Shown: piece after piece, positions 60,344-64,000 of the stretch | Numbering within the stretch: position 1 is the stretch's first letter | Layout: each line of letters begins with the position of its first letter | Assembly: GCA_003281455.1 (NCBI GenBank) | Contig: QCBX01000003.1 | Coordinates: forward strand, 42,613 to 106,612 | DNA: 64,000 nucleotides | Direction: 5' to 3' | From: Prochlorococcus sp. AG-347-J21 | Lineage (GTDB): Bacteria; Cyanobacteriota; Cyanobacteriia; PCC-6307; Cyanobiaceae | Program-made: the position numbers and the translations under genes | The notes under the pieces: generated by a model | Database searches by the model: none | What the model saw: only the letters and a program-made list of their open reading frames with translations | Told to the model about the DNA's origin: nothing

Positions 60344-60387
60344 TGATGTATAAAATTTACATCAAAATGAAAATGAAAATCATTTTT
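60344..60387 (-). promoter_or_regulatory. Fur/Zur-like box and inverted repeat before the GTPase operon
   Basis: GAAAATGAAAATCATTTTT (60369-60387) matches the Fur consensus GATAATGATAATCATTATC at 15 of 19 positions. A second repeat TGATGTA-N7-TACATCA (60344-60364) lies between it and the ATG and covers TATAAAAT text. Together they look like a metal-regulated promoter. Confidence 0.5.
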
Positions 60388-60531
60388 GTTTTTATTTTTA
60401 GATATTTCTTCTGACAGGAAATAAAAAATTTATTACTAGAAATTTTTGGTCTTCCTTGAAACGATTTAAGTTTTGATATTTATGCTAAATCTGAAGAATA
60501 AATTAATACTATATATAGGCTATATTTGAAA

Positions 60532-60606
60532 TTGAAAATTAAATCTCAGGGTTGGAGTTTAATCTTTAGTATTGGAGCAATGGTCTGTTTAATATTGCTT
60601 ATTTAG
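60532..60606 (+). CDS. KIKSQGW micro-ORF (24 aa)
   Basis: TTG start, KIKSQGWSLIFSIGAMVCL, then ILLI: a short polar start and one membrane helix. Two shortened copies at 55579 and 31635 preserve the same start at protein and DNA level. The longest copy in the window, so probably the least damaged. Confidence 0.4.
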   Translation: MKIKSQGWSLIFSIGAMVCLILLI

Positions 60607-60627
60607 TTTTTTTAGCGGGCGATGCAC

Positions 60628-60678
60628 CATTCAAAGTGCAGCAAGGTATTGCAAATGATCGCCCAGAGATCGCCCAGA
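60628..60678 (-). repeat. ATCGCCC direct-repeat module next to scar h
   Basis: GCAGCAAGGTATTGCAAAT precedes GATCGCCCAGA and GATCGCCCAGA, exact 11-bp repeats. Same order as at 57932. The tRNA fragment starts 28 bp later. Confidence 0.75.
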
Positions 60679-60705
60679 GGATATTTATGAATCGTGAGAA
60701 GTCAA

Positions 60706-60751
60706 TCGGGGCGACAGGATTAGAACCTGCGACCTAGTGCTCCCAAAGCAC
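60706..60751 (-). repeat. tRNA-Pro 3' fragment (scar h)
   Basis: On the minus strand: GTGCTTTGGGAGCACTAGGT, then CGCAGGTTCTAATCCTGTCG and CCCCGA. One change (GTTCTAATC) alters a conserved T-loop base, so it is a relic. Confidence 0.8.
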
Positions 60752-60847
60752 CCGCCCTCCAATTTGAGACAGTTACCTAAATAAACAAGTCAGGCTATAG
60801 CTTGTTAGTTGCTATATCTACAAAATTACGAGTCTTAAAAATAGGCC

Positions 60848-60925
60848 AAAGTTATACAAAATTATCCTTAGATATACAATTAATCGCTAAATAATCGCTA
60901 ACCAAAGCCCTAGTGCTTTAGGAGC
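60848..60925 (-). repeat. ATCGCT direct-repeat module with tRNA scrap
   Basis: CCAAAGTTATACAAAATTA precedes AATCGCTAAAT and AATCGCTAACC (11-bp step at 60882 and 60893). Then CCCTAGTGCTTTAGGAGC resembles rearranged tRNA-Pro anticodon-arm text. Confidence 0.55.
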
Positions 60926-60940
60926 TGTAAAATATCATTG

Positions 60941-60983
60941 ATTGACAGTCGATCCAACATAGAGGGATAAAACCCTCTTTTTT
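60941..60983 (+). repeat. Dispersed hairpin element upstream of pstS
   Basis: ATTGACAGTCGATCCAACAT, then AGAGGGATAAAACCCTCTTT with T tail. It lies about 150 bp before the pstS ATG and would terminate any transcript entering from the left. Confidence 0.8.
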
Positions 60984-61026
60984 ATGCAAGTAATAAGCGC
61001 TTAAAAAGAGCGAATAGGTCGTATAT

Positions 61027-61061
61027 ATCAATAATTATTGATTATATCAAAATATTTTGAT
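61027..61061. promoter_or_regulatory. Two ATCAA-N6-TTGAT palindromes upstream of pstS
   Basis: ATCAATAATTATTGAT (61027-61042) and ATCAAAATATTTTGAT (61046-61061) are both perfect 16-bp palindromes, 19 bp apart start to start. They lie about 50-85 bp upstream of the likely transcription start. Two dimers of one regulator would bind on nearly the same DNA face. As I recall, the Synechocystis ArsR operator has this same form. A CRP-family regulator such as PtrA is another candidate. Confidence 0.65.
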
Positions 61062-61100
61062 GTATTTCTTAATCTTTGTATTTCGCTTTTTGTTTGATGC

Positions 61101-61107
61101 TATAAAT
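61101..61107 (+). promoter_or_regulatory. Probable -10 element of pstS
   Basis: TATAAAT lies 25 bp before the ATG. Just upstream, CTTAATCT (61068) and TATTTCGC (61079) have an 11-bp step and could be a weak Pho-box-like pair, but matches to the cyanobacterial Pho box are poor. Confidence 0.4.
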
Positions 61108-61132
61108 AAATTGTCTTCAATCTAAGTGGCTA

Positions 61133-62104
61133 ATGAGTATTTTCAAAAAAACTCTCATTTTATCTTCTGCAATTTCATTAATACTTTCTCCATCTGCGAT
61201 GGCATCAAAAAGATTGAGTGGTGCTGGTGCATCATTTCCTTCAAAAATTTATACTAGATGGTTTTTTGACTTAGCTAAATCTGGAGGCCCTAGAGTTAAT
61301 TATCAAGCAGTAGGTTCTGGATCTGGAAGAAAAGCTTTTATAGACGAAACTGTAAATTTTGGTGCATCAGATGATCCTATGAAAGAGTCTGATATAGAGA
61401 AAGTTAAAAGAGGACTTGTTCAAATACCGATGGTAGGTGGAACAATTGCGTTTGGATATAACTACGATTGCGACTTGAAACTAACACAAGAACAAGCTGT
61501 TCAAGTAGCAATGGGAATGATTAAAAATTGGAAGGAATTAGGATGTAAGTCAGGTAAATTAACTTGGGCCCATCGTTCTGACGGTTCAGGCACGACTAAA
61601 GCTTTTACAAATTCTATGGAGGCTTTCTCTAAAACCTGGAATCTAGGTACTGGTAAATCTGTTAAATGGCCTTCGGGAGTTGGAGCAAAAGGCAATTCTG
61701 GTGTTGCAGGTGTTATTCAAAACACTCCTGGCGCAATTGGTTATGTAAACCAGTCATACATTAAAGGTAATGTTAAGGCTGCTGCACTTCAAAACCTATC
61801 TGGTGAATTCGTTACCCCTAATACTAAATCAGGCGCGATAGCTTTAAATGGAATAAATCTTGATGAAAACTTGGCTGGTAAAAATCCAAACCCCACTGCT
61901 AAAGGAGCTTATCCAATAGCAACCTTAACTTGGATACTTGCTTATGAAACAGGTAATGGAAGGAATACTAAGGCAATTCAAGATACATTCTATAAATTGC
62001 TCAGCGATGAATACCAAGATAAATCTCCTGCCTTGGGTTTCGTTCCCTTGAAAGGTGAAATTTTAAAAAAATCAATTGAAGCTGTTGGAAGAATAGGAAG
62101 GTAA
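61133..62104 (+). CDS. pstS: Phosphate ABC transporter substrate-binding protein
   Basis: A 323-residue PstS. Signal peptide (FKKTLILSSAISLILSPSAM, cleavage likely before SKR). Motifs GAGASFPSKIYTRWFFDLAK, AVGSGSGRKAFIDETVNFGA, SDDPM, HRSDGSGTTKAF and GAIGYVNQSYI bind phosphate. It captures phosphate in the periplasm for PstCAB, which are not here. Its end overlaps the convergent arsJ by 33 bp. Confidence 0.96.
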   Translation: MSIFKKTLILSSAISLILSPSAMASKRLSGAGASFPSKIYTRWFFDLAKSGGPRVNYQAVGSGSGRKAFIDETVNFGASDDPMKESDIEKVKRGLVQIPMVGGTIAFGYNYDCDLKLTQEQAVQVAMGMIKNWKELGCKSGKLTWAHRSDGSGTTKAFTNSMEAFSKTWNLGTGKSVKWPSGVGAKGNSGVAGVIQNTPGAIGYVNQSYIKGNVKAAALQNLSGEFVTPNTKSGAIALNGINLDENLAGKNPNPTAKGAYPIATLTWILAYETGNGRNTKAIQDTFYKLLSDEYQDKSPALGFVPLKGEILKKSIEAVGRIGR

Positions 62105-63328
62105 TTTAGAACTAGTAAGCCAAGCAATAAAAATCAAAATAGATGAAGTATATAAACAATACTGCATACCAATAGTGGCATTTTTACCGAGCATAAATAA
62201 TAAGCCCGATAGTAGGGTTCCAAATAATCTTCCCGCTGCATTAGCCATATAGTAATAACCAACATTTAAACTTACTTTCTCATTATCTGAATAAGCCAAA
62301 ATCAAGTAGGAATGAGTAGATGAATTCATTGCAAAAATAAAGCCGAATATTATTAATCCAATAACAATTACAGGACCTAATGATTTATCACCGTTTAATG
62401 CTCCTGCAATAAATAAAGGAATAACCGTCAAGATAAGTCCCCAAAATTGAACGGTAGTTTTTGTTGGGCTATTATTTTTCCCCCATACTTTTCTAAGTAA
62501 TGGAGCTAATACTTGAAAGAAACCATAGATTATTATCCATCCACCCAAGAACAGCCCTATTTCTAAATAATCCCATCCAAAAGAAATGTCTAAAAATACT
62601 GGAAGAGCTACTACAAACCAGACATCTCTTGCTCCAAATAAGAAAAACCTTGCACTTGAAAGAATATTAATACCTTTAGACTTTGAATAAAGGTCTTTAA
62701 AAATTGGCTTTCTTTTCATTTTCCCTGAATCTTTAGGAAGACATAAAGTTAAAAAGAATGCGAAGCATAGACCTAAACCCATTATTCCAACTGCATTATT
62801 AAAGCCCAATAGCTTGTATAAGAGACCCCCTAGGAAGAAACCAACACCCTTAAGTGCATTTTTAGATCCTGTTAAAATTGAAACCCACTTAAATAATTGT
62901 TTTTGACTATTTTGATTATTCTCTTCTGAATCTGGAACTATTGATTTAACGGCACTTTTTGCACTCATTTTATTTAAATCTTTTGCTACCCCACTAAGTG
63001 CTTGGGCTAACATAACGTATGAGACGCTAAAGATTATTGACCAATTCTCTTTGACTGGAATCAGCATGAAAAGAGCAAGAATTTGCAGAATCGTTCCTAT
63101 CCATAAAGTAAGTCTCAACCCATATCTTGCTCCTATCCATCCTCCAAAAAGATTTGTAATTATTCCAAAAAATTCATAGAAAAGAAAAAGTAAAGCAATT
63201 TGCAGAGTTGAATAACCAAGTTCATGAAAATGACCAACAACTAGTATTCTCAATGCACCGTCAGTAAGAGTAAATGCCCAATAGTTTGCGGTAACGACAC
63301 TATATTGTTGAAGGCTAGATAACTTCAT
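62072..63328 (-). CDS. arsJ: ArsJ, organoarsenical (1-arseno-3-phosphoglycerate) efflux permease
   Basis: A 418-residue MFS-type transporter with 10-12 helices. NYWAFTLTDGALRILVVGHF, FYEFFGIITNLFGGWIGARY and QALSGVAKDLNKMSAKSAVK are ArsJ signatures. ArsJ exports 1-arseno-3-phosphoglycerate made by a partner GAPDH, giving arsenate resistance. That GAPDH is the next gene upstream on the same strand, 5 bp away. Confidence 0.9.
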   Translation of the reverse strand: MKLSSLQQYSVVTANYWAFTLTDGALRILVVGHFHELGYSTLQIALLFLFYEFFGIITNLFGGWIGARYGLRLTLWIGTILQILALFMLIPVKENWSIIFSVSYVMLAQALSGVAKDLNKMSAKSAVKSIVPDSEENNQNSQKQLFKWVSILTGSKNALKGVGFFLGGLLYKLLGFNNAVGIMGLGLCFAFFLTLCLPKDSGKMKRKPIFKDLYSKSKGINILSSARFFLFGARDVWFVVALPVFLDISFGWDYLEIGLFLGGWIIIYGFFQVLAPLLRKVWGKNNSPTKTTVQFWGLILTVIPLFIAGALNGDKSLGPVIVIGLIIFGFIFAMNSSTHSYLILAYSDNEKVSLNVGYYYMANAAGRLFGTLLSGLLFMLGKNATIGMQYCLYTSSILIFIAWLTSSKLPSYSSNSFN

Positions 63329-63333
63329 AAAAA

Positions 63334-64000
63334 CTAAAATTTATTTTCTTTCTCAATTACATAAGAAGTAAGATCTGCAAGCCTGCAACTATAACCCCAC
63401 TCATTGTCATACCAGGCATAAATCTTTAATAAATTAGAATTTACAACCATCGTTGAAAGTCCATCAATTATTGAACTTCTACAGTCATTTAAGTAATCAG
63501 CGGATACTAAGGGCCTCTCCTCGTATCCAAGAATACCTTTTAAGTATGTTTCAGATGCTTTTTTAAATTCATTATTTACTTGCTCTTCAGTTACTTCCTT
63601 ATTTAATTCAAAAACTATATCGGTTAATGAGGCGTTTAGAAGTGGAACCCTTACTGCATGACCATTTAGTTTTCCTTCTAATTCAGGGAAAATTTCAGCA
63701 ATCGCATTAGCTGATCCAGTTGTAGTAGGTATTAAGCTTTGCATGCATCCTCTTGCTCTTCTTAAGTCACTTTTGTAAAAATCTACTGGAGATTGTGTAT
63801 TTGTAACGTCATGAATAGTTGTTATAACCCCATGTTTAATTGAGAAATTTTCATTAACAACTTTTACGATGGGAGCCAAGCAATTTGTAGTACAGGATGC
63901 TGCTGTAATTAATTTATGTTTTTCAGGTTTATAAAGGGCTTGATTAATTCCATAAACAATATTAAGTGCTTGTTCCCCTCCCACAATTCCTTTCACAGGA
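63334..64000 (-). CDS. gap: Glyceraldehyde-3-phosphate dehydrogenase, ArsJ-associated, N-terminus outside window
   Basis: The frame is open to the window edge. About 221 residues remain. The catalytic Cys is in [10 protein letters not shown], followed by [35 protein letters not shown] and the C-terminal [27 protein letters not shown] and the arsJ neighbour suggest the ArsJ-linked type rather than the main glycolytic or Calvin cycle enzyme. It would make 1-arseno-3-phosphoglycerate from arsenate. Confidence 0.9.
   Translation of the reverse strand, partial: PVKGIVGGEQALNIVYGINQALYKPEKHKLITAASCTTNCLAPIVKVVNENFSIKHGVITTIHDVTNTQSPVDFYKSDLRRARGCMQSLIPTTTGSANAIAEIFPELEGKLNGHAVRVPLLNASLTDIVFELNKEVTEEQVNNEFKKASETYLKGILGYEERPLVSADYLNDCRSSIIDGLSTMVVNSNLLKIYAWYDNEWGYSCRLADLTSYVIEKENKF

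Larger units (their letters stand above)
60752..61132. other. Region upstream of pstS
   Basis: About 380 bp without a gene. It contains an ATCGCT module (60848-60925), a hairpin element (60941-60983), two 16-bp palindromes (61027-61061) and the pstS promoter with TATAAAT at 61101. Confidence 0.7.

Noticed and set aside
43672..60751. Intact tRNA-Pro gene
   Set aside because: Each candidate was checked for a D arm and 5' acceptor strand (CGGGG...); none is present, so none is a complete tRNA gene.
48619..60903. CRISPR array
   Set aside because: The direct repeats are 7-11 bp, in pairs or triples, without spacers of constant length, and no cas gene is present.
39000..61000. Integrase, transposase or phage structural gene in the island
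   Set aside because: No frame shows a tyrosine or serine recombinase motif or any transposase DDE text, so the mobile-element reading rests on att-like scars only.
61068..61097. Pho box in the pstS promoter
   Set aside because: CTTAATCT is followed by poor matches (TATTTCGC, TTGTTTGA). The step is right but the sequence is too far from the consensus to claim.

Overview
The window looks like a chromosomal segment of a high-light-adapted Prochlorococcus. It is very AT-rich, with tightly packed core genes that have cyanobacterial signatures: petM, ycf39, an NTRC-type thioredoxin reductase fusion, pntA in two parts plus pntB, many high-light-inducible (hli) genes, and pstS. It also holds dozens of picocyanobacterial small proteins of unknown function. 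The genus call rests on my recognition of gene families; the strain cannot be named from the sequence alone.

Layout. Positions 1-18,500 are ordinary core genome: cyclophilin, ilvH, petM, ycf39, infA, ntrC, pntAB, dxr, cysS, polA, an HlyD-type adaptor and ychF. From 18.5 to 28 kb lie small membrane proteins, a four-gene hli cluster (20.2-21.3 kb), a glutamine amidotransferase, a cupin, SelO and a sodium symporter. From 28 to 39 kb is a dense field of proteins of 30-120 aa. Many are linked by overlapping stop and start codons, and several belong to small families (DUF2839, DUF3303, DUF1651, DUF3721, an 'NQLPS-tail' family). A glutamine-riboswitch-like leader sits in front of one small gene at 30.57 kb. 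From 39 to 61 kb the region has the character of a genomic island: sulfotransferases, a DUF707-like protein, FkbM and other methyltransferases, an extra hli gene, PsbF-like and PsbY-like microproteins, tandem structured RNAs, gene scraps and many dispersed repeats. From 61 to 64 kb are pstS, arsJ and the ArsJ-type GAPDH (cut by the window end), a phosphate uptake and arsenate extrusion set.

The most unusual signal is repeat architecture in the 43-61 kb island. At least eight partial copies of the 3' half of a tRNA-Pro(UGG) gene (anticodon arm to acceptor end) lie between cargo blocks, with no intact tRNA and no integrase in the window. Most have, close by on the 3' side of the fragment, short direct repeats spaced exactly 11 bp. 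The repeated word differs from scar to scar, which is what arm-type sites of several different tyrosine recombinases would look like. I read the island as the layered scars of several tRNA-targeting elements, comparable to the tycheposons described in Prochlorococcus. A second dispersed element, TTGACAGTCGATCTAAA followed by a terminator-like hairpin, sits directly in front of or behind island genes in at least seven places.

Other points worth following: two perfect 16-bp palindromes of the form ATCAA-N6-TTGAT upstream of pstS; a Fur/Zur-like box in front of a COG0523-like GTPase operon; two tandem structured RNAs with apparent covariation; and a PsbF-like protein whose heme-ligand histidine is replaced by asparagine.
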